A stretch of 64,000 nucleotides of DNA, taken from the NCBI RefSeq assembly GCF_000455825.1, contig NZ_ATAO01000188.1:94002-158001 (forward strand), given 5' to 3'. This stretch comes from Microbacterium maritypicum MF109. Its GTDB lineage: Bacteria > Actinomycetota > Actinomycetes > Actinomycetales > Microbacteriaceae. The notes below the pieces were generated by a model, which did no database searches, had not been told where the DNA came from, and saw nothing but the letters and a program-made list of their open reading frames with translations. This document shows, one piece after another, positions 46,401 through 54,582 of the stretch; position 1 is the first letter of the stretch, and every line of letters begins with the position of its first letter. The translations under genes were made by a program, and so were the position numbers.

Positions 46401-47177
46401 CTCGCGGTCTCCCACGTGACCGGCCAGGGCGTTCAGCACCGGATGATCGAGGCTGCCCCCGTCGCGGGACATCAGTCCTGACACATCGGCGAACGTCGAG
46501 ACCACCAGACGCGGTTCGACCGAGAACGTGTCGATCGAACGCGTCATCGCGCGCAGACTGTCGATCACGGGTTGCGGCTTGAAGATGCCGCCGTCGTAGG
46601 CCAACGAGGCGAGCGCGGTGGCATCGATCGTGAGGCCGAAGTGGTCGCGAGCGATCCGCACGAGTTCGGGATTCACCTCGAAGGTGCCCTGCAGCTTCAA
46701 CTCGAAATCGGAGTGGTGGCGGCGGATCGCCAGCGGACGCAGCAGCACGGGGGCCGCGAAACCCGCTCCCCCGATGCGCCACCGGGCGACTCCGACGGCG
46801 AGGTGCACGGCTTCGATGCCGCGGACGGTACGGAGCTCGGTGTTCTTCGCGGTGATGCGCTCCGCGGCGAGCCGAGCTGTCCGCAGCCCGACCTCGTCGC
46901 GGAAGAGATTCGAGAGGAGAGTCGACTTGCCGGTGATGAACTGCGGCAAGCTCCCCGGGTGCGCCTTGGAGATATCGATGCCCGACTCCGGGCTGTCACG
47001 GAAGCTCACGAGCGGCGAAGGGCCACCGAGATCGGCTGCCTCGGCCCTCAGACGCGTCCGCTCGGCCTCTGCGGCGTGTGCGATGTCGAGGCCTGTCGTG
47101 GTTCCGTGCAGATCGCTGATCGACACAGCAGCATCCACCGCTGTGTCGTCCGCAGACTTGTCTTCACGTCGCCACAC
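43458..47177 (-). CDS. Giant SF1 helicase-like protein with C-terminal nuclease-like domain
   Basis: A 1239-residue protein. The order is an N-terminal adapter (about 1-290), a split helicase core (P-loop about 310; late motifs about 790-1110) separated by long helical inserts, and a C-terminal restriction-endonuclease-like fold (about 1140-1225; ASVDVDYRG, then KAVVIESDPE and LGWHYVRVHAFDLYSDP), similar to the domain named after M. testaceum MTES_1575. The P-loop reads TLPGTGGTQTVINA, lacking the usual Lys of GKT. The Walker B site reads ILVDAAAIN where DEA(S) is normal. Motif III-like GDPVTQ and the late VGMTRARR remain. ATP hydrolysis may be lost. Role unknown; DNA or RNA quality control or defence are possible. 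Confidence 0.88.
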   Translation of the reverse strand: MWRREDKSADDTAVDAAVSISDLHGTTTGLDIAHAAEAERTRLRAEAADLGGPSPLVSFRDSPESGIDISKAHPGSLPQFITGKSTLLSNLFRDEVGLRTARLAAERITAKNTELRTVRGIEAVHLAVGVARWRIGGAGFAAPVLLRPLAIRRHHSDFELKLQGTFEVNPELVRIARDHFGLTIDATALASLAYDGGIFKPQPVIDSLRAMTRSIDTFSVEPRLVVSTFADVSGLMSRDGGSLDHPVLNALAGHVGDRERVTAPRAIPHHIGPDDRAPASDNLLLDADAEQEAVLARIAAGHSLTVATLPGTGGTQTVINALGELVRGGKRVLVVSARRSTLDGVRHRLAGIGLDSLAISPASVRRDLVRAIGRNEKATAPKVSEVDDALVRLRTVLRDYRQALSAPVAGLDASVLDATRQLTRLASLPVPPSTTARLGPDALRRLAADRTEAAEALAQAARLGEFRFGPNDSPWYGVTFSSTEAARAAHELAGRLHANSVPALLERGYELIAQTHMRPFSTIDELGEYLRLLQGIRDSLDRFSPTVFERPLGELIQAHGSRRDAPGLSGANRRRLRRLAKEYVRPGVHVTEMHEALLRIQAQRTQWQRCVEAGVAPEIPLGLADVYVAWQRVEAELAELDAALGRREPLASLPVARLVRTLAGLAAKSDVFENLVERAQLRDRLALLGLEPLLAELSVRHVSESQVGEELEFAWWQSLLERALQDNRALLGANTAVVDRLERDFRLVDEAHAAMAGPLLAWQLANQWRIAIVDEPQQSQHLRRALTQSATTTAQVVSAAPTLVDVLAPVWISSPYLVPEIPDSVEFDTVILVDAAAINLAEAAPAIRRARQIVAFGDPVTQRPTPFRIAVDPEESWEAEVPFDDVSAFERLSELLPVMTLTRSYRAGGEDLAELINDAFYGGEIVSLPWAGSYLGRGSLTVDYVEGGTGTPDPISGAVESPDAEVARVVTLVVEHAVHRPAESLMVVTASARHAERVRAAVTSAFAGRSDVADFVGRDTVEPFAVLTLEESVAESRDRVIFSLGFGLTKHGRVLSDFGDLSTPDGERLLTVGMTRARRSMVLVSSIRPSSFDDGRLEHGAATLMSILGGLAARSRDARLEDLADPLTLALARELRRLGASVDVDYRGLLPLVAQHGGKAVVIESDPETRGESLRETLRLRPHVLRRLGWHYVRVHAFDLYSDPVTAATRIAAVLGISESTPRAENDTQPIDIVDTRDD

Positions 47178-47365
47178 ACTGACACCCTAGGCGTGCGACC
47201 TGCGGAGACGGGGTATCCCAGGCGGGTTTCCGCCGAATTTCCGGCGATTCTGCGCTGCGTAGGGGGTGGCGCACTTCTCCTGCCCGATGTGAACCCGGGT
47301 CGCGTTCTCCACTCGGAACGTCAAGCATGCGATTCCGCGTCGAGCCGAGCGGACAGGATGGGGGC

Positions 47366-47878
47366 ATGACGTTCCGCTACGATTTCGCCCCGACGCCGTT
47401 CGGGGATGCTCTCGCGGTGTTCTCCGACGAGGGCATCGTGCGATTCGACCTCTCCGAGTCCGAGGACCCGCGCGTGCCCTGGCTGCTCGAAGGCGTGTCC
47501 CATCAGTTGAGAGCAGTGCCAGAGCCCGACCCCGGAGCCGCCGACGAACTCGCTCATCTCCTGTCCGACTACTTCGACGGCGAGCCGGTGCGTTTCGACA
47601 GGCACATCCGCCTCGACTGGCGGCTCGTCGACGGGTTCGCCCTCGCCGCGCTGCAGACCATCTGCAGCATCGAGTGGGGCCAGACCATGAGCTACGGGGA
47701 GGTGGCGATCCTCGCGGGTCACCCCGGGGCTGCGCGCGCCGTCGGCACCGCGTGCCGCATCACCCCCTTCTCGATCATCGTGCCGGTGCATCGGGTGGTG
47801 CGCTCCGACGGCAGCGCAGGGCAGTACGGAGCGCACCCCGAACGCAAGCGGTTCCTGCTCGACCTCGAGGCGCACTGA
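47366..47878 (+). CDS. MGMT/alkyltransferase-like protein lacking the active-site cysteine
   Basis: A 170-residue homologue of O6-methylguanine-DNA methyltransferase (Ogt/ATL). The N-terminal domain and the C-terminal winged helix (TMSYGEVAILAGHPGAARAV near residue 108) are intact and no frameshift is seen. The conserved PCHRV reads PVHRVV here: codon GTG gives Val in place of the Cys that takes the methyl group. ATL proteins that only flag damage usually have Trp there, so Val is atypical. It may bind alkylated DNA without repair. CAGGAT ends 6 nt before the ATG (leaderless). It is divergent from the helicase-like gene; the 188-bp gap holds no other gene. Confidence 0.88.
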   Translation: MTFRYDFAPTPFGDALAVFSDEGIVRFDLSESEDPRVPWLLEGVSHQLRAVPEPDPGAADELAHLLSDYFDGEPVRFDRHIRLDWRLVDGFALAALQTICSIEWGQTMSYGEVAILAGHPGAARAVGTACRITPFSIIVPVHRVVRSDGSAGQYGAHPERKRFLLDLEAH

Positions 47879-47895
47879 GGTCGACAGGCCACGTC

Positions 47896-47926
47896 GTGGA
47901 CCCGGCGAGTAGGCCGCCGGGTCCAC
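47896..47926 (+). terminator. 12-bp perfect hairpin terminator
   Basis: GTGGACCCGGCG (47896-47907) and CGCCGGGTCCAC (47915-47926) are perfect complements around a 7-nt loop, 17 bp beyond the stop of the alkyltransferase-like gene. Confidence 0.8.
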
Positions 47927-48046
47927 ACGCTTCCCCTGGGAGCCGATGGATCCGACGCCGTCCGCGACGACGACGGTGACGATGACACGGGTGATATCGT
48001 CGACGCTACGAAACGGGGAACAGCGTCACCCCGGAAGTAGGTAGTC

Positions 48047-48904
48047 GTGTCCTCACCCGTCACCCGCGAATCCGAGGCGGATCTCGTCGCGAACGCCGTG
48101 CGCGAGCTCGCCAGGCGGACGCGCTTCCCCGTCGCGTTCGGCGGTCTCATCGAAGAAGGCGTCGTGAGCGTCACGAGCATCGTCGGTGCGCGCACGCGGT
48201 CGCTGGACGGGCTCCGGGTGCGACCCGAGCGCGGGCTCGGCGGGCGGGCCATGATGGAGCTCCGCCCCCGGATGACGAGCGACTACGGGTCGTCACAGCA
48301 GATCACGCACGACTACGACGTGTTCGTCCTCGGCGAGGGCCTGCGCACCCTTCTCGCGCTGCCGATCGTGGTCCACGGCCGTTCCCGCGGAGTGCTGTAC
48401 GCCGGCGGATGGGATGAGGAGCGGGTGGGCGGTGTGACCACGGCACCCGCCATGCAGGTCGCGCAGGCCGTCGCCGATGAGCTGCGCATCCGCGACGAGG
48501 TGCAGCGCCGTCTGCAGGAGACCACGCGCGGCGACGAGGTCGTGGCGCCGGCACAGCGCGAGGAGCTGAGGCAGAGCTTCGCAGAGCTGCGGAGTATCGC
48601 CGCCTCCGTGGAAGACGCGGATGTCCGCGACCGGATCGCGCAGGTCGAACGACGCCTCATGACCCTCGCCGGCGACATCGCATCACCCGCGACGAGCCCC
48701 ATCCCCACCGTCCACCTGTCTCCGCGAGAGACCGATGTGCTCGCATGCGCGGCTCTCGGTTCGACGAATGCCGAGATCGCCGCGCAGCTCGGTCTGCGCG
48801 AGGGGACCGTCAAGGCCTACCTCGGCACGGCGATGTCGAAACTCGACGCCTCGACTCGTCATGCCGCCGTGGCGAGGGCTCGCCGCGCCGGACTTCTCCC
48901 CTGA
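48047..48904 (+). CDS. GAF-domain LuxR-type transcriptional regulator
   Basis: A 285-residue regulator. A GAF-like sensor (about 10-150, with [20 protein letters not shown]) is followed by a helical linker and a LuxR/FixJ helix-turn-helix ([20 protein letters not shown] near residue 222, then [17 protein letters not shown]). GTG at 48047 follows GGAAGTAGG. The effector is unknown. It stands alone upstream of lsr2. Confidence 0.92.
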   Translation: MSSPVTRESEADLVANAVRELARRTRFPVAFGGLIEEGVVSVTSIVGARTRSLDGLRVRPERGLGGRAMMELRPRMTSDYGSSQQITHDYDVFVLGEGLRTLLALPIVVHGRSRGVLYAGGWDEERVGGVTTAPAMQVAQAVADELRIRDEVQRRLQETTRGDEVVAPAQREELRQSFAELRSIAASVEDADVRDRIAQVERRLMTLAGDIASPATSPIPTVHLSPRETDVLACAALGSTNAEIAAQLGLREGTVKAYLGTAMSKLDASTRHAAVARARRAGLLP

Positions 48905-49001
48905 CCACACAGAATTGATTTATTGCGTATTGCGCGTCACATTACCGCGGCTCGCTATTCGCAACTTGTCGCATTTCCTCGGAGCGAGTAAGGTCGCGAT
49001 C
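48905..49001 (+). promoter_or_regulatory. AT-rich lsr2 promoter region
   Basis: The 97-bp gap before lsr2 has TTGATTTATTGCGTATTG and similar AT-rich tracts, unusual in this GC-rich DNA and the kind of sequence Lsr2 itself binds, so autoregulation is plausible. TAAGGT at 48989-48994 ends 7 nt before the ATG. Confidence 0.5.
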
Positions 49002-49346
49002 ATGGCGAGAAGAATTGTGCATCAGCTGGTCGACGACATCGATGGCAGCGTCCTGGAAGTGGGCGAAGGCGAGACGGTGCATTTCTCGCTCAACGGCGCG
49101 GCATACGAGATCGATCTGAATGCCGCGCATGCGGATGAATTGCGTTCGGCATTGGCGCCTTATGTGGCAGCAGGCCGAAAGGCCGGCTCGTCAAATTCTC
49201 CGCGCGCGACATCGACTCGCAAGCGACCTGCACGAAACCCTGAGGTCGCGGCCATCCGCGCGTGGGCGAACGAGAACGGACACAAGCTCTCCGAGCGTGG
49301 CCGCATTCCCGCGCAGATCGTCGACGCGTACAACGCGGCGCACTGA
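49002..49346 (+). CDS. lsr2: Lsr2 nucleoid-associated protein
   Basis: A 114-residue H-NS-like DNA-bridging protein that silences AT-rich, often foreign DNA. The N-terminal [16 protein letters not shown] dimerisation strand, a basic linker ([10 protein letters not shown]) and the C-terminal DNA-binding helix pair with AT-hook-like [12 protein letters not shown] are all present. The start is well fixed by homology and a -10 hexamer 7 nt upstream. Confidence 0.97.
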   Translation: MARRIVHQLVDDIDGSVLEVGEGETVHFSLNGAAYEIDLNAAHADELRSALAPYVAAGRKAGSSNSPRATSTRKRPARNPEVAAIRAWANENGHKLSERGRIPAQIVDAYNAAH

Positions 49347-49365
49347 TCGCAGACCGAGATCGTCG

Positions 49366-49391
49366 AGTTCCCCTGCTGAAGCGGGGGAACT
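49366..49391. terminator. Bidirectional hairpin between lsr2 and the MarR gene
   Basis: AGTTCCCCTGCT (49366-49377) pairs with AGCGGGGGAACT (49380-49391) with one G-U, leaving a tight loop, followed by TTTA on the plus strand. It lies between the convergent lsr2 and MarR-type genes. Confidence 0.75.
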
Positions 49392-50039
49392 TTACGCCCC
49401 TTCCTGCACCCAGGCTTCGTCGCGGAGCGTGATCTCCTCCGTCATATCCGTGAGGAATCGGATCACGGTTTCCCTTTCAGCGGGACTCAGGCGGGCGGCA
49501 GAATAGAAGCGCTTCGCCTGCTGACGCCCGACCGTCTCCATCGCTGCACGTCGCGTCTCCGCGGTGATGGAGATCTGCAGTGCCCTGCGGTCGGTGGGGT
49601 GGGGGGCACGCGTGATGTGCCCTCCCTGCTCCAGGCGATCGAGGAGCTTCGTGGTCGCCGCGGTCGAGACACCGAGGTGGTGCGCGATTCCCCCCGGCGT
49701 CGCCACCAGGTTCCGGTTCGCGCACACGATCAGATAGTGCAACGCACGCATGTCCGTCTCATTCAGACGCATGTATCGACGTGACGCCTGGGACAGCGCC
49801 TGCTCGGCTTCGCGCAGTCCGGCGAGCGACTCCATCACCCGGGCGATCTGCTTCAACTCCTCCGGCGGAACACCGCTGCGATCGATCAGGACGCTGCGGG
49901 GATCACTTGCCTCGACGTCGTAGATCGCCGAATGGACGAGCCCGTCAGGCGTATCCGCGGACGTTCGCGATCCGCCGTCGCCGACGGGGAGCGAATCCTC
50001 CGCGCCCGCGTGCGGGCTGGTGCCGGGCTCCGTGGTCAT
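49392..50039 (-). CDS. MarR-family regulator of the carotenoid operon
   Basis: A 215-residue regulator. A disordered N-terminal ~60 residues precede a MarR fold: dimerisation helices, helix-turn-helix ATPGGIAHHLGVSTAATTKL near residue 110 and the wing HITRAPHPTDRRALQI. It is divergent from idi-crt. In Corynebacterium glutamicum the MarR-type CrtR is likewise divergent from crtE and senses geranylgeranyl diphosphate, so the same role is inferred. The 61-bp gap holds an inverted repeat suitable as its operator. Confidence 0.92.
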   Translation of the reverse strand: MTTEPGTSPHAGAEDSLPVGDGGSRTSADTPDGLVHSAIYDVEASDPRSVLIDRSGVPPEELKQIARVMESLAGLREAEQALSQASRRYMRLNETDMRALHYLIVCANRNLVATPGGIAHHLGVSTAATTKLLDRLEQGGHITRAPHPTDRRALQISITAETRRAAMETVGRQQAKRFYSAARLSPAERETVIRFLTDMTEEITLRDEAWVQEGA

Positions 50040-50068
50040 GCGATCATGTTACACACCAACAGTTTCAT

Positions 50069-50095
50069 GCTAAGTTGACTACTCACCAAGTTAGC
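50069..50095. promoter_or_regulatory. Putative MarR operator in the crt promoter
   Basis: GCTAAGTTG (50069-50077) and CAAGTTAGC (50087-50095) form an inverted repeat with 8 of 9 positions paired and a 9-nt spacer. It overlaps TTGACT and TTAGCT hexamers in the divergent MarR/idi promoter, where a repressor would block transcription. Confidence 0.55.
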
Positions 50096-50127
50096 TAAAT
50101 ATGAACGCTCGAGATCTGGGAGATGCC

Positions 50128-50649
50128 ATGGACGACGTGACCCTCCTCGCCGAAGACGGGACAGCTCTCGGCACGCTCCCGAAGAGCGAAGTCCACACGA
50201 GAGACACTCCCCTGCATCTCGCCTTCTCCTGCTATGTCCTCGACAGGGAGGGGCGGCTGCTCCTCACTCGTCGAGCGCTCGCGAAGAAGACGTGGCCGGG
50301 CGTCTGGACGAACAGCTTCTGCGGTCATCCACGACCGGACGAGACGATGGACGAGGCCGTGCGCCGACATGGCGTCGGCGAGCTCGGCATCCACCTCACC
50401 GAGATCCGCATGGCACTCCCCGACTACCGCTATCGCGCGGTGGATGCGAGTGGCATCGTCGAGAACGAGATCTGCCCCGTGCACGTCACGATCCTCGACG
50501 GCGACCCGGCCGCCAATCCCGATGAGGTGTCGGAATGGATCTGGGTCGAAATCGATTCGCTGATCGAGGCTGTCACGCATGCACCCTTCGCGTTCAGCCC
50601 CTGGCTCGTGGAGCAGCTGCCGCAGCTGCGACAACTCGGCGAGGTGTGA
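50128..50649 (+). CDS. idi: Isopentenyl-diphosphate delta-isomerase, type I
   Basis: A 173-residue Nudix-fold enzyme that interconverts IPP and DMAPP to supply isoprenoid precursors. The active-site Cys is in WTNSFCGHPRPDET near residue 60, with the metal Glu/His and Glu residues in the AVRRHGVGELG stretch and ENEICPVH. The ATG at 50128 is preferred because GGGAG lies 5 nt before it and homology starts there; an ATG at 50101 (leaderless) would add 9 residues. It is the first gene of the carotenoid operon. Confidence 0.95.
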   Translation: MDDVTLLAEDGTALGTLPKSEVHTRDTPLHLAFSCYVLDREGRLLLTRRALAKKTWPGVWTNSFCGHPRPDETMDEAVRRHGVGELGIHLTEIRMALPDYRYRAVDASGIVENEICPVHVTILDGDPAANPDEVSEWIWVEIDSLIEAVTHAPFAFSPWLVEQLPQLRQLGEV

Positions 50650-50652
50650 CGC

Positions 50653-51732
50653 ATGAGCGTGACGACGACCGAGGAATCGCTCGCGACGCGGATCGAGGAG
50701 GCGCTGCGTCATCGATTCTCCGAGAGGAGCGCCGCCGCAGAGCGGTACGGGAACGAGTTCGTGGGGCTGTGGCGGGCCGCGGAGGAGCACGCCCTCGGCG
50801 GAAAGCTCATCCGCCCCCGGCTCCTCCTGGATCTGACGCACGCGTTGACCCCCGCTCCTCTGACCGCCGATGAGACGCGCACGGCCATCGATGTCGCGGC
50901 CCATGTCGAACTTCTCCACTTCGCCTTCCTGCTGCACGACGATGTCATCGACGGCGATCTGATGCGACGACGGCGTCCCAATCTGATCGGTGCGCTCGTC
51001 GCCGAGCACGCGGCGCGACCGACCGAAGCCGCCCTGCACTGGGCCCGATCGAGCGCGATCCTGCTCGGAGACCTGCTCCTGTCTTCGGCGGTGCTGGGCT
51101 TCGCCCGAGCGGACGTCATGCCCGAAGCCCGCGATCGTCTGCTCGGCCTGCTCGAACAGACCATCTTCGAGACGGTGGCCGGCGAGCACGCCGACGTCGC
51201 CCTCAGCGACGGCATCATCGCCCCCGATCTGCGCACGATCCTCTCCACGAGCGCGTACAAGACGTCGACATACTCCTTCGTGCTCCCGCTGCGCGCTGCG
51301 GCGGTGCTCGCCGCCTCGTCGGCTGCGACCGAGGAGTATCTCGCCATGATCGGGTTGCACCTCGGCCTCGCCTATCAGCTGCAGGATGACCTGCTCTCCG
51401 TGTTCGGAGACCCGGAAGAGCACGGCAAGGACCCGTTCTCGGATCTACGCGAAGGCAAGGAGACCGCGATCATCGCCTACGCCCGCATGACGAGCCAGTG
51501 GGACGACATCGAACTGCACTTCGGAAGACCGGATCTCAGCCCGACCGACGGTGCCGCTGCCCGTGATCGACTGCGCGAATGCGGCTCGGAGACCTTCGTC
51601 CGAGGCTTGGTGCAGGAGCACCTCGATGCCACGGACGCCGCACTCCTCGAAGCGGAAGCCGATGGTCTGCCCCCGGCGGCCGGACAGGTACTGCGCACCC
51701 TCGCCTCCCGAGTCGGAAGTCGCAGTCGATGA
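50653..51732 (+). CDS. crtE: Geranylgeranyl diphosphate synthase
   Basis: A 359-residue all-helical trans-prenyltransferase that condenses IPP with allylic diphosphates to GGPP. The first Asp-rich motif is LLHDDVIDGD near residue 97, GGKLIRPRLLLDL near 51 binds diphosphate, and the second Asp-rich motif is YQLQDDLLSVFGD near 243. It starts 3 bp behind idi and overlaps crtB by 4 nt. Confidence 0.96.
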   Translation: MSVTTTEESLATRIEEALRHRFSERSAAAERYGNEFVGLWRAAEEHALGGKLIRPRLLLDLTHALTPAPLTADETRTAIDVAAHVELLHFAFLLHDDVIDGDLMRRRRPNLIGALVAEHAARPTEAALHWARSSAILLGDLLLSSAVLGFARADVMPEARDRLLGLLEQTIFETVAGEHADVALSDGIIAPDLRTILSTSAYKTSTYSFVLPLRAAAVLAASSAATEEYLAMIGLHLGLAYQLQDDLLSVFGDPEEHGKDPFSDLREGKETAIIAYARMTSQWDDIELHFGRPDLSPTDGAAARDRLRECGSETFVRGLVQEHLDATDAALLEAEADGLPPAAGQVLRTLASRVGSRSR

Positions 51733-52637
51733 ACGCGGACGCGGCCGATCGTCGGGACAGCACCGCCCTCCGGCGCTTCAACCGCACGGCGGAGATCGCG
51801 ACGACCGATGTCATCCGCAGCTATTCGACGTCGTTCGGACTCGCGACCCGTCTTCTCGGACGCCGTCATCGCCAACACGTCCGCAACATCTATGCGATGG
51901 TGCGCATCGCCGATGAGATCGTCGACGGCGTCGCCGCCGAAGCTGGTCTGGACGTGACCGCGCAATCCGCCGCGCTCGACTCCTACATCGCGGAGGCGCA
52001 TCGTTCGATGCGCAGCGGCTACAGCAGCGATCTCATCCTGCATGCGTTCGCGCGGACCGCGCGCGAGTGCGGGATCGGCGAGGACCTGACGCAGCCGTTC
52101 TTCGACTCGATGCGCGCAGACATCGACGAAGACGCCGGCTTCGCCGCCTATGACGTCGAAGCCCACGCGGCGTACGTCTACGGCTCCGCCGAAGTCGTCG
52201 GTCTCATGTGCCTGCGGGTGTTCCTCCGGGATACCGAACGTGCGCCCGAAGACCTCGCGACGCTGCGGCACGGCGCCCGTCAGCTCGGTGCGGCCTTCCA
52301 GAACGTGAACTTCCTGCGCGACCTCGCCGATGACACCGACCGCCTGCACCGCGGCTACCTCGGCGGCGCTGCGCGTCTGACCGATGCCGACCGGGACGCA
52401 TGGGTGCAGACCGTGTTCCGGCAACTGGCCGACGCGCGTGACGCTATCCCCCTGCTGCCGAAGGACGCCCGCGCGGCGGTGCGCAGCGCCCTGGCTCTGT
52501 TCGCCGCTCTGACCCGCCGTGTGGCGCAGACCCCCGCCGACGTCCTCTACCGGCGCCGGGTACGCGTTCCGGATCCGATCAAAGCCGCTCTCGCCGCGCG
52601 GTCCGTGCTCGTCACAGCGATGGAGCGGGACCGATGA
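51729..52637 (+). CDS. crtB: Phytoene synthase
   Basis: A 302-residue squalene/phytoene synthase that joins two GGPP molecules into phytoene. SYSTSFGLATRLL near residue 30, the Asp motif MVRIADEIVDG near 58 and the second NFLRDLADDTDR near 196 bind the diphosphates through magnesium. ATG at 51729 overlaps the crtE stop; the stop overlaps crtI. Confidence 0.96.
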   Translation: MNADAADRRDSTALRRFNRTAEIATTDVIRSYSTSFGLATRLLGRRHRQHVRNIYAMVRIADEIVDGVAAEAGLDVTAQSAALDSYIAEAHRSMRSGYSSDLILHAFARTARECGIGEDLTQPFFDSMRADIDEDAGFAAYDVEAHAAYVYGSAEVVGLMCLRVFLRDTERAPEDLATLRHGARQLGAAFQNVNFLRDLADDTDRLHRGYLGGAARLTDADRDAWVQTVFRQLADARDAIPLLPKDARAAVRSALALFAALTRRVAQTPADVLYRRRVRVPDPIKAALAARSVLVTAMERDR

Positions 52638-54235
52638 GCCGGGTTGTGGTGATCGGTGCCGGAGTCGCCGGTCTCGCGACCGCGGGACTGCTCGCCCGGG
52701 ACGGGCACGAGGTCGTGATCCTCGAGAAGAACGATCGCGTCGGCGGCCGCGCCGGGACGATCGAACGTGACGGCTTCCGTTTCGACTCCGGGCCGTCCTG
52801 GTATCTGATGCCCGAGGTCTTCGACCACTTCTTCGAGATGATGGGCACCACGACCGATGCGCAGCTCGATCTCATCCCCCTCGATCCGGGATACCGGGTG
52901 TTCCGCGACCCGGATGCGGTCGGTGGCGGATCCGGTCCCGTGACCGTCCCCGCAGGACGCGATCAGGTCACCGGACTCTTCGAAGCGCTGGAGCCCGGCT
53001 CCACGGCGACGCTGGACGCCTACCTCGACTCCGCGCAGCATGCCGGAGCGATGGCGCAGAAGTACTTCCTCTACAACCCCTTCACGCGCATGCGTTCGCT
53101 CCTCGCCCCCGAGGTCCTCCGAGCACTGCCGCGCCTCTCCGCCCTGCTCGGAACACGCCTGCAGTCCTTCGCGGCGCGGCGCTTCACGCACCCCGTGGTC
53201 CGACAGATCCTGGGCTATCCCGCGGTGTTCCTCGGCACCGACCCGCGAAGCGCGCCGGCGATGTACCACCTGATGAGCGCCCTCGATCTCGACCAGGGAG
53301 TCAGCTATCCGCAGGGCGGCTTCTGGCGGGTGATCGAGCGGATCGAGGCGCTGGCGCGCGACGCGGGGGTCCGCATCGAGACCGGGGCGGAGGTCACCGG
53401 AATCCGCACCCAGGACGGCGGCGACGGTACCCACGTGACCGGCGTGGGCTGGGTCGACGCCTCCGGCTCCACGCACACGGAGAGCGCCGATGTGGTGGTC
53501 TCGGCGGCCGATCTGCACCACACCGAGACGGCGCTGCTTCCCCCCTCGCTGCAGACCTACCCCGAGTCGTGGTGGGCACGGCGCACCAGCGGACCGGGCG
53601 GCATCCTCGTGATGCTCGGGGTTCGCGGCACACTCCCCGAGCTGCCGCACCACTCCCTGTTCTTCACCGACGACTGGGACGCGAACTTCGACGCGATCTT
53701 CGGTGCCACGCCGACCGTTCCCGAGCCGGCATCGATCTACGTGTGCCGGCCGAGCGCAACGGATCCCGACGTGGCCCCTGCCGGCAGCGAGAACCTGTTC
53801 GTGCTGATCCCGGTCCCGGCGGACGTCGGTCTCGGACACGGCGGACCCGACGGAGCGGGATCGCCCGAGATCGAGCGCGCCGCGGATGCGGCAATCGATC
53901 AGATCTCGGCGTGGGCGGGGATCCCCGACCTCCGCGAACGCATCGTCGTGCGCGAGACGACCGGTCCCGCAGACTTCCGCGACGACTATCACTCCTGGCG
54001 CGGAGGAATGCTGGGGCCGGCGCACATCCTCTCGCAGAGCGCGATGTTCCGCGCGCAGAACACTTCTCGGCGCGTGCAGGGCCTCTTCTACGCGGGGGCC
54101 ACCACCGCGCCCGGCGTCGGTGTCCCGATGTGCCTGATCAGTGCGGAGATCGTCCTCAAGCGCGTCCGCGGCGACCACTCCCCCGGCCCGCTCCCCGTTC
54201 CCGGCTCTTCCGCTGCCATGACGGAGGCGCCCTGA
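52634..54235 (+). CDS. crtI: Phytoene desaturase
   Basis: A 533-residue FAD enzyme that desaturates phytoene to lycopene. The FAD-binding VVVIGAGVAGLATAGLLARD at the N-terminus, GGRAGTIERDGFRFDSGPSW near 38 and the C-terminal GLFYAGATTAPGVGVPMCL signature are typical of bacterial CrtI. Overlaps with crtB (4 nt) and crtYe (1 nt) show tight coupling. Confidence 0.96.
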   Translation: MSRVVVIGAGVAGLATAGLLARDGHEVVILEKNDRVGGRAGTIERDGFRFDSGPSWYLMPEVFDHFFEMMGTTTDAQLDLIPLDPGYRVFRDPDAVGGGSGPVTVPAGRDQVTGLFEALEPGSTATLDAYLDSAQHAGAMAQKYFLYNPFTRMRSLLAPEVLRALPRLSALLGTRLQSFAARRFTHPVVRQILGYPAVFLGTDPRSAPAMYHLMSALDLDQGVSYPQGGFWRVIERIEALARDAGVRIETGAEVTGIRTQDGGDGTHVTGVGWVDASGSTHTESADVVVSAADLHHTETALLPPSLQTYPESWWARRTSGPGGILVMLGVRGTLPELPHHSLFFTDDWDANFDAIFGATPTVPEPASIYVCRPSATDPDVAPAGSENLFVLIPVPADVGLGHGGPDGAGSPEIERAADAAIDQISAWAGIPDLRERIVVRETTGPADFRDDYHSWRGGMLGPAHILSQSAMFRAQNTSRRVQGLFYAGATTAPGVGVPMCLISAEIVLKRVRGDHSPGPLPVPGSSAAMTEAP

Positions 54236-54582
54236 TGGGCGTCGTGTATCTGGCGGCCCTCCTCCTGTCGCTGAGCTGCATGCTGCTGCTGGATTGGCGG
54301 TTCCGCCTCTTCTTCTGGCGCGACGCGGTGTCGGCCGCGGTCGTCACGGCCGTCGGCCTCGTCTTCTTCCTGCTCTGGGACGTGGCGGGCATCGCCAACG
54401 GGATCTTCTTCCGGGGCGAGGGCGCGATCGCGTCGGGTCTGCTCCTGGCCCCCGAGCTTCCCATCGAGGAACCCGTGTTCCTGGTGTTCCTCGTGGTGTG
54501 CACCATGGTGATCTACACCGGATCCGCCCGGGTCATCTCCCGACGCCGAGCGCGGCGGCGCGACGAGGCGGAGGCATCATGA
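54235..54582 (+). CDS. crtYe: C50 carotenoid epsilon-cyclase subunit
   Basis: A 115-residue membrane protein with three helices, one half of the heterodimeric carotenoid cyclase that forms epsilon- (or gamma-) rings on the C50 chain. LDWRFRLFFWRD near residue 19 and LLAPELPIEEPVFLVFLVVC near 70 are cyclase-domain hallmarks. The ATG overlaps the crtI stop by 1 nt and the stop overlaps crtYf. Confidence 0.93.
   Translation: MGVVYLAALLLSLSCMLLLDWRFRLFFWRDAVSAAVVTAVGLVFFLLWDVAGIANGIFFRGEGAIASGLLLAPELPIEEPVFLVFLVVCTMVIYTGSARVISRRRARRRDEAEAS

Noticed and set aside
47366..47878. A frameshift or pseudogene explaining the missing Cys of the alkyltransferase
   Set aside because: The frame is continuous with normal length and conserved residues on both sides of the Val codon, so a substitution is the simpler reading.
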